A DNA stretch of 64,000 nucleotides from contig CM037792.1 of assembly GCA_021229015.1 (NCBI GenBank), positions 37,073,398 to 37,137,397 on the forward strand, read 5' to 3'. Position 1 is the stretch's first letter, and each line of letters begins with the position of its first letter. The DNA is from Solen grandis (Eukaryota; Mollusca; Bivalvia; Adapedonta; Solenidae). The notes under the pieces were generated by a model that was not told the DNA's origin, ran no database searches, and was given only the letters and a program-made list of their open reading frames with translations. The position numbers and the translations under genes were made by a program. Below, piece by piece: positions 1 through 11,157 of the stretch.

Positions 1-1102
1 ACTTGGAGTTTCTTTATACACACGACGCCTTGAAAGACCAGTAGTTCTTAGGTCATGGCCGGGTATCCAATTCAGGAGCATCGATTACAACGCAAACGCT
101 CTAACTATTCGGTTAGTGGTGATATGATGATGATAATGAAAATGTGATGACGACAGTGATACACAATAGTAGAAGATGCAGTATTAGAAGCAATAGTGAA
201 GACACGATCAAACGCCATTGAACACGTGACATCACCAGTCGTGTATGCCGTCTAAAAAAATTTTTATCGTCACTCATCGATAGCATACATGACTATGGAT
301 CTGTAGGTTGTATGTTCGTATCCCTGGGTAGCAGGAATATTCCGTGATGATCCCAGGCGCAAAGTACTTGTCCAACCTAGAAACCGCTAAAAGAACTAAT
401 ATTAGAAATTAAAAGATTTTGTTTTCCAATCAACATAAAAAAGCATTTTAAATATATCAGCCATGTTGATCTATTGACAAGAAATTGCTATTGTATCATA
501 AAACGGCTGGTCCTACTACATTGCTGTCACACGAAAATGGGTACCGCTGATATGTAATATGTTCAAATAGTTTGCATCAAATACGCACTCCTCTAGCCAC
601 GAACAACTTATATTCTCTTTAAAAGCGAGAGTTTCGATTATTCAAACTGTGTATGCTCAACATACAATGATATATTCATTAATCGTGGATCAGGCTTAAG
701 TAGTTGCAACAGAAATAGCCATTCGCCTTAATATTGGATACAAAATAATGTGTATATTACTAGTATGTTGAGTATATCATTCTATTTGTAATAACAAATG
801 AAGGTAGGGCTAAGGATTATGGGATTATTGAAAAGAGAAGACATATGTTTGCGCATTCTATATTGTCAATTCATATTTTTAATTCATTGTTTAATAAGTA
901 CTTCCCCATGTTTATTCTTCTTCTTTTTTCTTTCTTTTTTGTATACATATATTGATAAGCTTACAAATAAAATATTTATCTGGTGTCATCACAATGACAT
1001 AGGTAACATATTAGATTCATGAATGTAGGTACTTTTAATATTGTCCATTTCGCAACTTGTATTGTTCGTTTGTTTCAATAAAAGGGTTCAAAACTGGTTA
1101 AT
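1..1102. other. Unannotated AT-rich sequence
   Basis: I see no credible gene, RNA or repeat structure here. Open frames are short and pass through T-rich tracts (around 907-940), which give runs of Phe and Leu that look like chance translation. Confidence 0.6.
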
Positions 1103-1280
1103 GTTTGTTTGTTGGGTATAACGTCCCGCCAACAGTATTTCAGTCATTTGGAGACAATGTCTACTTGAGACAGACATAGTGCTATAACACTGCAGTATCA
1201 CGCCGTAGACAGGTGGCACGATACCACACCCAGTTACATTATCCTGACACCGGGCCAACCAGTCCTGGAACTACCCTTAA
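1103..1280 (-). mobile_element. tRNA-derived SINE, 3' part (fragment)
   Basis: This matches the central and tail parts of the SINE seen in fuller form at 29529-29810, 45998-46295 and 57518-57817, including the GTCATTTGGAGAC and CTGCAGTATCACG blocks. The GTTTGTTTGTTG at the left end is the complement of its A-rich tail, so the SINE points to the minus strand. The tRNA-like head is missing. Membership of the MetaSINE-type mollusc SINEs is possible but not tested. Confidence 0.7.
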
Positions 1281-1503
1281 AACTGACGCAAAGGCAAACG
1301 AAGCAGACTTCTTTTTTGAGTTCACGTGTGTATCTTTAATGCGCGTGTGTGTGCGTGTTTGTGTGTGAGGGAAGTCTTTAACCAAAGTAAATGGATGCCC
1401 TGCATGATTATAATAGCTAGAACTATATCACAAAGTGTGGCTAGGAACACCTGCATTCCACATTGTGAGTGTCTGACGGGACTTGGCGTAACAGCCACAA
1501 TTT

Positions 1504-1770
1504 CTGTTTGTTTCTTGGGTTTATTTCCCACAGAGTGTATTTCAGACATAACCTGAGACAGATATAGTGCTGCCACACTGCAGTATCACGCCGTAGACAT
1601 GTGGCATGATTCCACACCCAGTCACATTATTCTGAAACCGGGCCAACCAGTCCTGTAGTTATCTGTGGTGAGCGTCAAGCAAGAGAGCTATTCCAGTACA
1701 ATTTTTACGACCTTCGAACCGACGACCTCCCCTCCGCAGGCGGACGTTCTAACCACTCAATACACCGTAT
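1504..1770 (-). mobile_element. tRNA-derived SINE, second copy
   Basis: A second, diverged copy of the same SINE lies 220 bases from the first. It keeps the central block and extends through the AGCGTCAAGCAAG block into the tRNA-like head at the right end, where GGCGGACGTTCTAACCACT is the complement of a degraded A-box region. Mutations suggest an old insertion. The 220 bases between the two copies hold a GT-rich patch (about 1326-1366) and no gene. Confidence 0.7.
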
Positions 1771-2140
1771 AAATAAAAACACAACTAGCGACATTTATTT
1801 TCATAAGCCCAATCCTAATATGCGCTTCTCTACTATCCGCGATTAGGATCGATCAGTTAGCGAGATATGACCAAATAAACTGATGGAATGACATGCAAAG
1901 CACCAAATACAGTCATTTATGGCGACCCACGGAACAGAGGATCGGTCATACTCGGTATAATTCGCCGTCTGAAACTAAACAATCCGTGACAGGAAAAAAA
2001 AACTCGAATGTATTATTATTTCCCATTGAACACTTTGTGCGTGTAAATTAGGTGCTCGGGATGTTTGTTCGTTAATTTACGAATGTTTACGTCTCATTTC
2101 GGAGTGAATTGGTCTAAGTACTAGTATTCCGATCTCAGAA
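1771..2140. other. Unannotated spacer
   Basis: No gene, RNA or clear repeat is visible between the SINE and the short tandem repeat. Confidence 0.5.
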
Positions 2141-2283
2141 GGGTCTATTTGCAGGTGGAGGAAGACCAAGGGTGCAGACATCCACTGGGTCTATTTACAG
2201 GTGGAGGAAGACCAAGGGTGCACAGACACCCAACAAGTCTATTTAACAGGTGGAGGAAGACCAAGGGTGCACAGACACCCACC
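2141..2283. repeat. Three tandem units of about 46-49 bp
   Basis: Three near-identical units begin at 2141, 2187 and 2236. Each has a GTCTATTT start and a GGTGGAGGAAGACCAAGGGT core. The region that follows (about 2284-2370) has a CCAGAGCGGGACTCGAGCCC stretch resembling the B-box half of a tRNA-derived SINE, so the tandem may be internal duplication within an old SINE. An open frame across it (2149-2433) is a product of the repeat. Confidence 0.65.
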
Positions 2284-2433
2284 TACCACAAGCCAACCGG
2301 AATGCTTCCTCACATGACAAATCTGAGTGACCAGAGCGGGACTCGAGCCCATAGTTGTGAGGTGCTAAGTGATAGTACTTCAGTGACTAGTATGTTAACA
2401 GTAACACCCTTTCTAGATACACACGTGACGTGA

Positions 2434-3108
2434 AACAGTTCCATATATTTTTAGAACGATGTGCGAATATACGTGACTTGAAAACACAGGCACTATAAAA
2501 ACATTTTTATTGACATTAGAAAAAGTTCATTATGTGTTACAGACAAGTCTGTGTGTATATTCATTCGAAGATCCGTGTTTGAGAAAACAAGAGGTGTACA
2601 AACAGCTGTCGTTATAATTTCTTTTGTGTGGATAAAACAAATTTATTGGAATGAAAATACAGTAAACTGGTGAGAGAGAAAGGGGGTGAAGATGATTCTT
2701 TCCCTGTGTTTACACACTTGAACATACATGTACAAGTACATTTTAGCACATACTAAACAGGACACTATACACATATACTGGTCAGTAAGTGCATATGTGT
2801 ACAACACTAACACAGAATATGCATAGGCTGCACAAACAAATACACACATATTTAATAAGAATTATGAACTTATAAATTATTTTTACAAATAAAAATATAA
2901 AATTGACCATTGTTTAACACTAAAACTGTAATGTCAAAAATTATATCATTTGCTTTAAAAGGCTCTTGATTTAAAAAAAAATGTGCAAGTGAAATATTTA
3001 TTGCATAATAATCACTTGAACAAAAAGTCTGAAATATATACAAACAAATAATTGGATTGATTGTGTAAATATCTGGATTCTCACACTTTTAATATGGAGT
3101 ATTGGACT

Positions 3109-3143
<35 letters not shown>

Positions 3144-4310
3144 AAAGGACTCCGGTTTTTCCAAGTCCTTCCTACATGCATGATTATAAAGGAGTATTCA
3201 GAACTTTTTGGCAAATCCAGAAAAATACAGGTGCGTTTGGTGCATGAAATCCCAAAAGCGTGTAGCTTGCAATGGATATAATAAATGGTAAAAACATTAT
3301 TTCTATGATAAATATTAACTAAAAATAATAAAGCACACCCAAGTATGACAAATTGTAGTTGGTATAAAATGTATGACACTAACAACAAATCCCACATCAA
3401 TATACATCAAGTTATGATCAAAACTATATGTGCTATTCCCTGTAAGAGATCAATGTATGAAATAGATATAAATGTATTCAGTTTTTTCAGCTACAATAAT
3501 TATAATACTTTTTGCCAGACAAGTTTTCACACAAGGTCACATATCACAGTATCTCTTCAAGCAAACAGTCTCAAGCTTGTGTGTTAAGAAGTATGATTAG
3601 ATGCTTTCTAACACATATACACTTTCATTTTTATGAGGATTTACAGTAAAAATGCCAGATATAAGATTAACCCTTCATCTCATGAATATTTATATGCAAA
3701 TTTATGAATTGATGAATATTTATATACTGGATCTTTAAATGGAATATGAGAATGTTTTTTTTTGTTTTTTTTTGCTTTTCACACTGAGGTACAATATTAT
3801 ATGAGCAAACAGAGGTGACCCTGTTCAGACAGCTATTTTTGCCAATGAATTAAAATGAGTTTATGTGTGGTAGAGAGTTAATATTTTATCAACACATACA
3901 AAACTATGGCAGCTATACATACGAAACTAAGCAGTTTCAATAGCTGTGTACAAACCCTCGTATTGTACAATTGGAAATTATTTCCATGAAAATTTTCATG
4001 GTGACTGTTTAACTTTAAAGCAGCTTGTTCACAGATGATCGGTAAAAAAATTATTTTCTACCCTCCCTCATTAATTTTGGTGAAGTCTTGATAGTGTAGG
4101 TTACATTGCACAGGAAAACACTATTTTCATAGATGCAACTTTGACAAAATCTGTTAAATTTAGAATATGATATCCCCAAAATAGTCCAAATTAATGTTTG
4201 ACATTACATATATTTGGTGTAAAAGAATGCATTCTAAACTTGCCTGATGTAAGCCTTGGATATTAATAATTATAAGAAGATAATCTCACCTTCAAAATAT
4301 TTTTCTTGTC
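2434..4310. other. AT-rich intergenic sequence with a (TG)n microsatellite
   Basis: A pure TG tract of about 31 bases lies at 3111-3141. The rest is AT-rich without a supported gene. Short open frames on both strands lack any domain or repeated homology. Confidence 0.6.
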
Positions 4311-4552
4311 TTAACCCTTTCCCTCATATAGACTCATTTTGACGCACACAATAGGTACCACATAAAGCCTGATCTGCAGAAAACTACAGTTAAACCTTAC
4401 CAAATTTAATTACAAAATCCTCATTTCCAGACCACTGAGGAGCAGCGAACAGCATAAAACCTGATCAGCCTGCGAGTTACTCGCAGGCTGATCTGGTTTT
4501 ATGCTGTTTGCATAGGTCTTTTCATGGTGTCCTCTATGAGGGAAAGGATTAA
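4311..4552. mobile_element. piggyBac-like foldback MITE, copy 1
   Basis: A 242-bp element is bounded by TTAA at both ends and has terminal inverted repeats starting CCCTTTCCCTCAT. A perfect internal palindrome is centred near 4477 (arms GATCAGCCTGCGAGT). The TTAA duplication and CCC-start termini are hallmarks of piggyBac-type MITEs. Four relatives occur in this window. Confidence 0.85.
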
Positions 4553-5639
4553 AATTAATCTTAATCATTATAAATAATAAAAAAAATTGCATAATTATTA
4601 AAACATAACTGCATTATGCCTGAATAGTGTGCCCTATTTTGTTGGAGAATGATACAGAATTTTTGTTGATGAACTTAGCACTTACACCATTCCTATCGGA
4701 TTTGAGCTTCCATTACCTAATAATAATACATGACAGCAATCAGTTTCACTTTTGACATTATTATACAACACATTTCAATCTAATGATCCATTAAACATGC
4801 CCTTAGAATCCAATCAAATGTTGGTCCCAGTCTGTCAGTATAGATGAGTCAAACCCCTTCAGAGTAATAAAGCTTAAATGGAAATGTTGCTACCTCATTA
4901 TTTTTTTACAAATGTTATAGAAGCAATGTGACCTTTTGTATCCCCTACGATCAAAAGCATAAGGACATTTTAGCGAATGATAGATCGCACAGATAGTTTA
5001 CATACGTAAAGGACATGTTTCTGTTATCATTACAGATAAATGTGTGATAACTAAGTCTTTGTAATACATTAGTTGTTGCATAGCAGCGCAAAGAGGTGAG
5101 AAACATTAAATAATTTACATTTGTAACCTATCACTATTGACAGGGAAGGGGAGGTTATTAATTGTCCTCTCCCAAGGGAGGCAACTTAGTTTGGTCTATG
5201 TCAGTACACTAATATCTTTGCTCTTTTAATGTGGATAAATCGCATCGTATTATATTTTGTGCAATAGGAGAATGAAAGAATGAAGAAAAACGAAGGAAAG
5301 AAAGAAGGAAGAAAGAAACTTCTAAGAAATCAGGGCTAAAAGTAATCATTATGTTACTCAAAATTATTGCAAATATCAACAATAACAACTTACAGTCAAT
5401 AAAGAGTTATTAAAGGCCAGAGGATCTGCAAATAAGGTCTATGTATAGGAGATCAAGATCGTGCTTGATGCACTACAGTTGTTAACCCCTACTCATTCCC
5501 ACGCCCAAATATTTTAAATTCAGTTCAGTTCTCATAATAAATTATCTATCATGAGTTTTAATAAAGATTAATCACAATTTGATTAAATGATATTAGTTTA
5601 TTAAACTAAAGAAAAATTCAAAGGAAGTTATTAACTTGT
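4553..5639. other. AT-rich intergenic sequence
   Basis: No gene or organised repeat is recognised. A purine-rich GAAAGAAGGAAG stretch lies near 5270-5325. Confidence 0.5.
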
Positions 5640-6983
5640 CTACATGTGTCTATCATGGCCATATGTGTCTATCATGGCATACATGTGTCTATCATGGCTA
5701 CATGTGTCTATCATGGCTACATGTGTCTATCATGGCTACATGTGTCTATCATGGCTACATGTGTCTATCATGGCTACATGTGTCTATCATGGATACATGT
5801 GTCTATCATGGATACATGTGTCTATCATGGCTACATGTGTCTATCATGGATACATGTGTCTATCATGGCTACATGTGTCTATCATGGATACATGTGTCTA
5901 TCATGGCTACATGTGTCTATCATGGCTACATGTGTCTATCATGGATACATGTGTCTATCATGGATACATGTGTCTATCATGGCTACATGTGTCTATCATG
6001 GATACATGTGTCTATCATGGCTACATGTGTCTATCATGGATACATGTGTCTATCATGGATACATGTGTCTATCATGGCCGCATGTGTCTATCATGGCCGC
6101 ATGTGTCTATCATGGATACATGTGTCTATCATGGCTACATGTGTCTATCATGGCTACATGTGTCTATCATACCTGCATGTGTCTATCATGGCTACATGTG
6201 TCTATCATATCTGCATGTGTCTATCATGGCTGCATGTGTCTATCATGGATACATGTGTCTATCATACCTGCATGTGTCTATCATGGCTACATGTGTCTAT
6301 CATATCTGCATGTGTCTATCATGGCTACATGTGTCTATCATACCTGCATGTGTCTATCATGGCTACATGTGTCTATCATGGCCGCATGTGTCTATCATGG
6401 ATACATGTGTCTATCATACCTACATGTGTCTATCATGGCTACATGTGTCTATCATACCTGCATGTGTCTATCATGGCTGCATGTGTCTATCATACCTGCA
6501 TGTGTCTATCATGGCTGCATGTGTCTATCATACCTGCATGTGTCTATCATGGCTGCATGTGTCTATCATACCTGCATGTGTCTATCATGGCTGCATGTGT
6601 CTATCATACCTGCATGTGTCTATCATGGCTACATGTGTCTATCATACCTGCATGTGTCTATCATACCTGCATGTGTCTATCATGGCTGCATGTGTCTATC
6701 ATACCTGCATGTGTCTATCATGGCTACATGTGTCTATCATACCTGCATGTGTCTATCATGGCTACATGTGTCTATCATGGCTGCATGTGTCTATCATGGC
6801 TACATGTGTCTATCATATCTGCATGTGTCTATCATGACTGCATGTGTCTATCATGGCTGCATGTGTCTATCATATCTGCATGTGTCTATCATGGCTGCAT
6901 GTGTCTATCATACCTGCATGTGTCTATCATGGTACATGTGTCTATCATGGCTATGTGTCTATCATCTCATGTGTCTATCATGC
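5640..6983. repeat. 19-bp minisatellite, about 70 units, open in three frames
   Basis: The unit is close to CTACATGTGTCTATCATGG (19 bp). The core CATGTGTCTATCAT is almost invariant; the junction varies among GGCTA, GGATA, GGCCG, GGCTG, ACCTG and ATCTG. The left half uses mainly GGCTA/GGATA. The right half (about 6160-6780) often alternates GGC-type and ACC-type units, making a 38-bp higher-order dimer. Because 19 is not a multiple of three and the plus-strand unit lacks stops in every frame, three long overlapping open frames result (up to 488 codons). They have no promoter, no unique domain and only low-complexity protein, so I do not call a gene. Confidence 0.95.
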
Positions 6984-7639
6984 TTTGTCTATATTGTCTA
7001 TATGTCTGGTATGTTATAATACAATGGAAAAGTGATCCCTATATGTCACCTCTGCTAACAGCAGGTGACACAAAAATAAAGCAAACATATGAGAAAGATT
7101 AAGTGATCCCTTGCTTACAGAGCTAGTGCTTTACAAGTGAGCTACAGGTCTGGTTACATTGATCCCTCATTGATATGTGCTACTTAATGGAGGTTACATA
7201 TAGGAAAAGTTACAGCAAAACTAATATGTTTAAAAATTGATTTAACATATTCCCATCAGTAAATAAACAATGTATATCTCAAAGTATATACATTAATGTC
7301 TACTGAACTCTACAAGGATTATTACTTCTACAAGGATTATTACTTAAGGTGATTAATTCCCCTGCATGCCACCTTGTCTTGAATCAGATATTACCATAAA
7401 TGACCAACAGAAAGATTAAACTGATTTATGCTGTAAAAATAGAAAGATGAAAATAATGGGGACAACAAATACAATCAGTTGATTTTTGAAGATCAGACAG
7501 GAAATGCAATACCTCTGTCTGTGTACATATATAAAACTCATTGACTTGTGCTTTTATTGTGAAACATACTGCCATTAAAATGATACAATTCAATACGAGA
7601 TAAAATATTCAACTTAAACAATCACTAAATGTGATATAT
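6984..7639. other. Unannotated sequence after the minisatellite
   Basis: No gene is seen. A short direct duplication (ACAAGGATTATTACTT, around 7312-7345) is the only local structure. Confidence 0.5.
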
Positions 7640-7650
7640 ACCCCTGCATG

Positions 7651-7896
7651 GGTGCGTGGATAGTGTAGTGGTAACATGCTTCGCTTTCAACCAATGCATC
7701 CCAGGATCAATTCCTGGTCACAAAAACTCACATATGTGAAAGGGTACAGTGGTCACCCGTCCAGGCACGTGGGTTTTCTCCCGTTTCCTCCCACAATAAT
7801 GACCACATACCCTTCCACAAGAGCCATAGAGAGTGTTAGTAAAAGTTCTGAGAACTTTTTTGTAATCAATGTAAAATAAATAAAGTTTAAACTTAA
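7651..7896 (+). mobile_element. tRNA-derived SINE with 11-bp target site duplication
   Basis: The head carries an A-box-like TAGTGTAGTGGTAACATG and a B-box-like GGATCAATTCC about 40 bases later, as in a tRNA promoter. A body rich in CCGTTTCCTCCCAC follows, with an AATAAATAAAG tail. ACCCCTGCATG occurs at 7640-7650 and again at 7897-7907, giving an 11-bp target duplication. A degraded relative on the other strand lies at 16747-16927. Open frames inside are not genes. Confidence 0.85.
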
Positions 7897-8145
7897 ACCC
7901 CTGCATGCCACCTTTACTTCATGTAATGTGATTATCAGACGGGATGTGATAGGACATGTAACGTGACATGCCATGACAGTACAGCACCCACTTGTAATGT
8001 AATAGACAAGAATGCTAAAAACAGTAACTCAAATCACTAGAAAACAGTAACAAGATTCCAATTTGGAAAATGAACATTTCATATAAACCCAACAAAATTA
8101 ACCAATATCATTAACGCATATGATGACAGTTTACATAATGACAGA

Positions 8146-8387
8146 TTAACCCTTTCCCTCATATAGACTCATTTTGACGCACTCAGTAGGTACCACATAA
8201 AGCCTGATCTGCAGAAAACCACAGTTAAACCTTACTAAATTTAATTACAAAATCCTCATTTCCAGACCACTAAGGAGCAGCGAACAGCATAAAACCTGAT
8301 CAGCCTGCGAGTTACTCACAGGCTGATCTGGTTTTATGCTGTTCGTGTAGGTCTTTTCATGGTGTCCTCTATGAGGGAAAGGGTTAA
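8146..8387. mobile_element. piggyBac-like foldback MITE, copy 2
   Basis: This 242-bp copy has TTAA at both ends and is in the same orientation as the copy at 4311. It sits about 370 bp past the MINPP1 stop codon, so it may be in or near that gene's 3' untranslated region. One arm of the internal palindrome carries a substitution (ACTCACAGG). Confidence 0.85.
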
Positions 8388-8760
8388 CTAACAAACAAAT
8401 GGGTGTGGTATTCAACTAACAGTCCTGCTAGTTAACAACCTAACAGTAAAACAATTCTTTACTTTCAATATGCATAACAAATGTCAACTGACAGATGATG
8501 AAAGAAAAAGATTTGGCCGGAAAAGGTTTTCACAAAGACATGGTGAAATCAAAAGAGGATGTACAGAAGATGGTATTGAACAACCTCTACTTGATTAGCA
8601 CCACAAATAACAGCACATCTAAATTTATCTTCTCAACAATTCACGGTAACTCAAATGGCCTATCTATTTCCTTTGCATTTGCAGTTCTGGGGATCAGAGA
8701 AGTAGAATATACTCAATACAACTCATTGCATACATACTGTTGATTACAGGTAAACATATA
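8388..8760 (-). other. Probable 3' flank or 3' UTR of the MINPP1-like gene
   Basis: The sequence follows the stop codon on the minus strand. I see no clear AATAAA signal in it. A short plus-strand open frame at 8495-8743 has no recognised content. Confidence 0.35.
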
Positions 8761-9142
8761 TCACAATTCATCATGTTTTTTGTTATCACAGATCTTGTCA
8801 AAGTTACAGTTGTCGATGAGATGGCTGTAAGCTGCCCGCACATCCTTATATGGACACACAGTGTTTTTGCAGACAGGGATCTCTATTGGTTCCTCATTGA
8901 CAAACATCCTGAGGACATAATCGTCCACACTTGGACCAGACTGATGGACATAGTCACATTTGTACAGCACCAAGGCAAGATTGGCTGCGAAAGGGAGGAT
9001 ATACGATGACTTGAATTTCCTAGACTTCATCTCCTCAAAGTTTGTGTCCAGCAGGGGGCTAGAGTCATTGAAAAGACCAAGGGCTGCATAGACAGGGGCC
9101 AGTGTCTCTGTGTGGCCAAAGTAGAAACTGGCAACATCTCCT
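8761..9142 (-). CDS. MINPP1: MINPP1-like phosphatase, exon 4 (C-terminal exon)
   Basis: The last coding exon begins after a TTATTTCAG acceptor (9143-9145) and ends with TGA at 8761-8763. It encodes about 126 residues including FGHTETLAPVYAALGLF, which aligns with the FGHAETL proton-donor region of MINPP1 enzymes, then LPFAANLALVLYKC, and a C-terminal KKHDEL. The acidic residue of the HAE motif is kept but the middle Ala is Thr. HDEL is a KDEL-type signal for retention in the endoplasmic reticulum, where MINPP1 acts. Start and phase agree with exon 3. Confidence is high from family recognition and consistent splice phases. Confidence 0.9.
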
Positions 9143-9959
9143 CTGAAATAATATATTGAAGTTTTACAATGGTTGGAAAACAAGGTCTTACAACATATAC
9201 TAATCTTCCTCAATATCATGGGTTGGACCAGTACTTTGTAGCAGTTATTCAAAATTTGCCCCTCCATATCACAAGAGGGTATTTACTGTTTATGGTGAAA
9301 TGTTTGATTTCAACAAAAGTAGTATGGTACACAATGATAGATGACACAATAGATATTTTCACTTCAATGGTGCATTACATTTTGAAAACAAAGTGAGGCA
9401 TGTCTAAAATGTTGGTGCACTGGCTGCTCAACCTCTTAAGGATCACACCCAGAGTGTTTGTCCACTGGTATGAGCATAGAGACAAAGACTTCCTCAACCA
9501 CATAGTTACAACCAACATGTTTTGGTAATCGCACTTTGATGATAGCCCAGCTTTGTATATGGGAAACTCCGGAGACCCCTGCCCCTATGAAGCAAAGTAC
9601 AGAAAGGCAGTGAAAACACACATTTTTATATTTTTCATGGATAGAAAAGTCATGCTCCTTTTTCTGATATCAAGGCAGCGTTACAAGGTGTGCAATTTGA
9701 TGACTCCAGTGAACTGCGCTAAGTAGTTACAGAGACAGAAAATGCTTTCAAATATGTACTGATTATGTTGAAAAGGTGTGTCTGAATCTCTGATGTCATC
9801 ATTATGTCTCTAGTTGTACACTAGCATGCTCCAGGTATGACTTACTGTGTTATTGTTATTTGCTGTAACATTTTTAATATTGAATATTTTTAAATGATAT
9901 TTATTTCTTTTAAAACAGAATATTTTTTTATTTCCTAGCATCAGTCTACAAACTTGCCA

Positions 9960-10260
9960 ATCACTGGGTCATGATCAAGATCATCCATAGTCAAAATTCA
10001 ACAGTACCAGCGGTCCAAATTTGAAGGCCATGGCTTAAAGAATCAAAAGTAGGCCAATGGGTCATGATCAAGGGCATTCAAGGTCAAAGTTCAATTCCAC
10101 ACACAAAACTGTACCTATGATCCAAAGTTGAAGGTCATAACATAAAAAGTGCAAAAGTAGACCACTTGGTCATGATCAAGGCCATCCAAGGTCAAAATTG
10201 AATTCCACATAAAACTATATATGTGGTCCAAAATTGAATGTTATAGCTCCCAAAATAAAT
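9960..10260. repeat. Degenerate tandem repeat of about 118 bp, roughly three units
   Basis: Each unit repeats GGTCATGATCAAGG, CAAGGTCAAAATTCAA and GGTCCAAATTTGAAGG blocks. Divergence between units is high, so the array is old. It sits inside MINPP1 intron 3. Confidence 0.7.
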
Positions 10261-10541
10261 TTATGTAAAAACAAGTGACCATCAGATATGACCAAATTTG
10301 ACTCCTGGGTCATGATTTGTACAAACTCAGTCAACTAGACGATACTACACAATAAATATCTAAGCGCTTTAACTTGAAGTTTTGGAGAAGATTTTCATAG
10401 TTTGCATTTTTTTTTTAATATGTTCAGCTCCTGTGACTTTCTTTTTCAACCAATCAATATAATTTAAACAATTTTGAAAGAGGGCCTGACATAGTCGTAC
10501 GGATAAATATTGCAGAGTTTGGTCAAAATCCATTAAGTGGA

Positions 10542-10671
10542 TTAACCCTTTCCCTCATAGAGGAAACCATGAAAAAACCTATGCGAACAACATAAAACCA
10601 AGGGCACAAGTTATGGTTTTGTGGTACCTATTGAGTGCGTCAAAATGAGTCTATATGAGGGAAAGGGTTAA
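10542..10671. mobile_element. piggyBac-like MITE, short 130-bp derivative
   Basis: The termini (TTAA plus CCCTTTCCCTCAT and its complement) match the 242-bp copies, but the inside is shorter: the GATCAGCCTGCGAGT palindrome is replaced by CAAGGGCACAAG. This looks like an internal deletion derivative that kept both ends. Confidence 0.8.
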
Positions 10672-11157
10672 GAAATGTTGTTTAAAAGAATCTGATGATG
10701 ACAGACACATGGATGCACAAATAGATGGACATGCTCATACATATATATAGATACATATGTGGCTAATCTATTGTTCTTTTAACCACATACCAGACAATTA
10801 TAGGCACACAAGAGCCTATGGTAATCTGTATGAATGACATAAAGAAAATTTACTGTTATCTATTGTTATATATGATGGACATAGGATCGTCCTAACAGTT
10901 CTACATGCTCATGGTTAGCTAAAAGATATTAAACTGTGTTATCATCAATTATTTAAAGCAGTTTGTTCACAGATAATTATTGTGTGTATCATGTCTATCA
11001 ATACCCATCTACAAACACATAGTCACCCCATGCAACATTCTGTGATTGTTGAACAATGGGTGGGTTAAATTTAGTCAGACTTCCATTAATTATGCATATA
11101 ATTATTGAATTAATGGATATCTGACTCATTTATCTTTTTTAATTTTTATAAATAGCA

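Noticed and set aside
2149..2433. 94-codon ORF over the 46-49-bp tandem
   Set aside because: Repeat-derived and overlaps a SINE-like region.
5636..7102. Three overlapping ORFs of 397-488 codons rich in Cys, Tyr, His and Met
   Set aside because: They are products of a stop-free 19-bp tandem unit; all three frames are equally open and the protein is pure repeat.
8495..9009. Plus-strand ORFs overlapping the MINPP1 last exon
   Set aside because: They are shadows of the minus-strand gene or its flank; no family match.
9143..9267. Extension of the MINPP1 last exon upstream to an in-frame ATG at 9267
   Set aside because: The acceptor at 9143-9145 gives a correct splice phase with exon 3, and the upstream part has no family similarity.
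9169..9621. Short ORFs on both strands between MINPP1 exons
   Set aside because: They lie in intron 3 and lack recognised domains.
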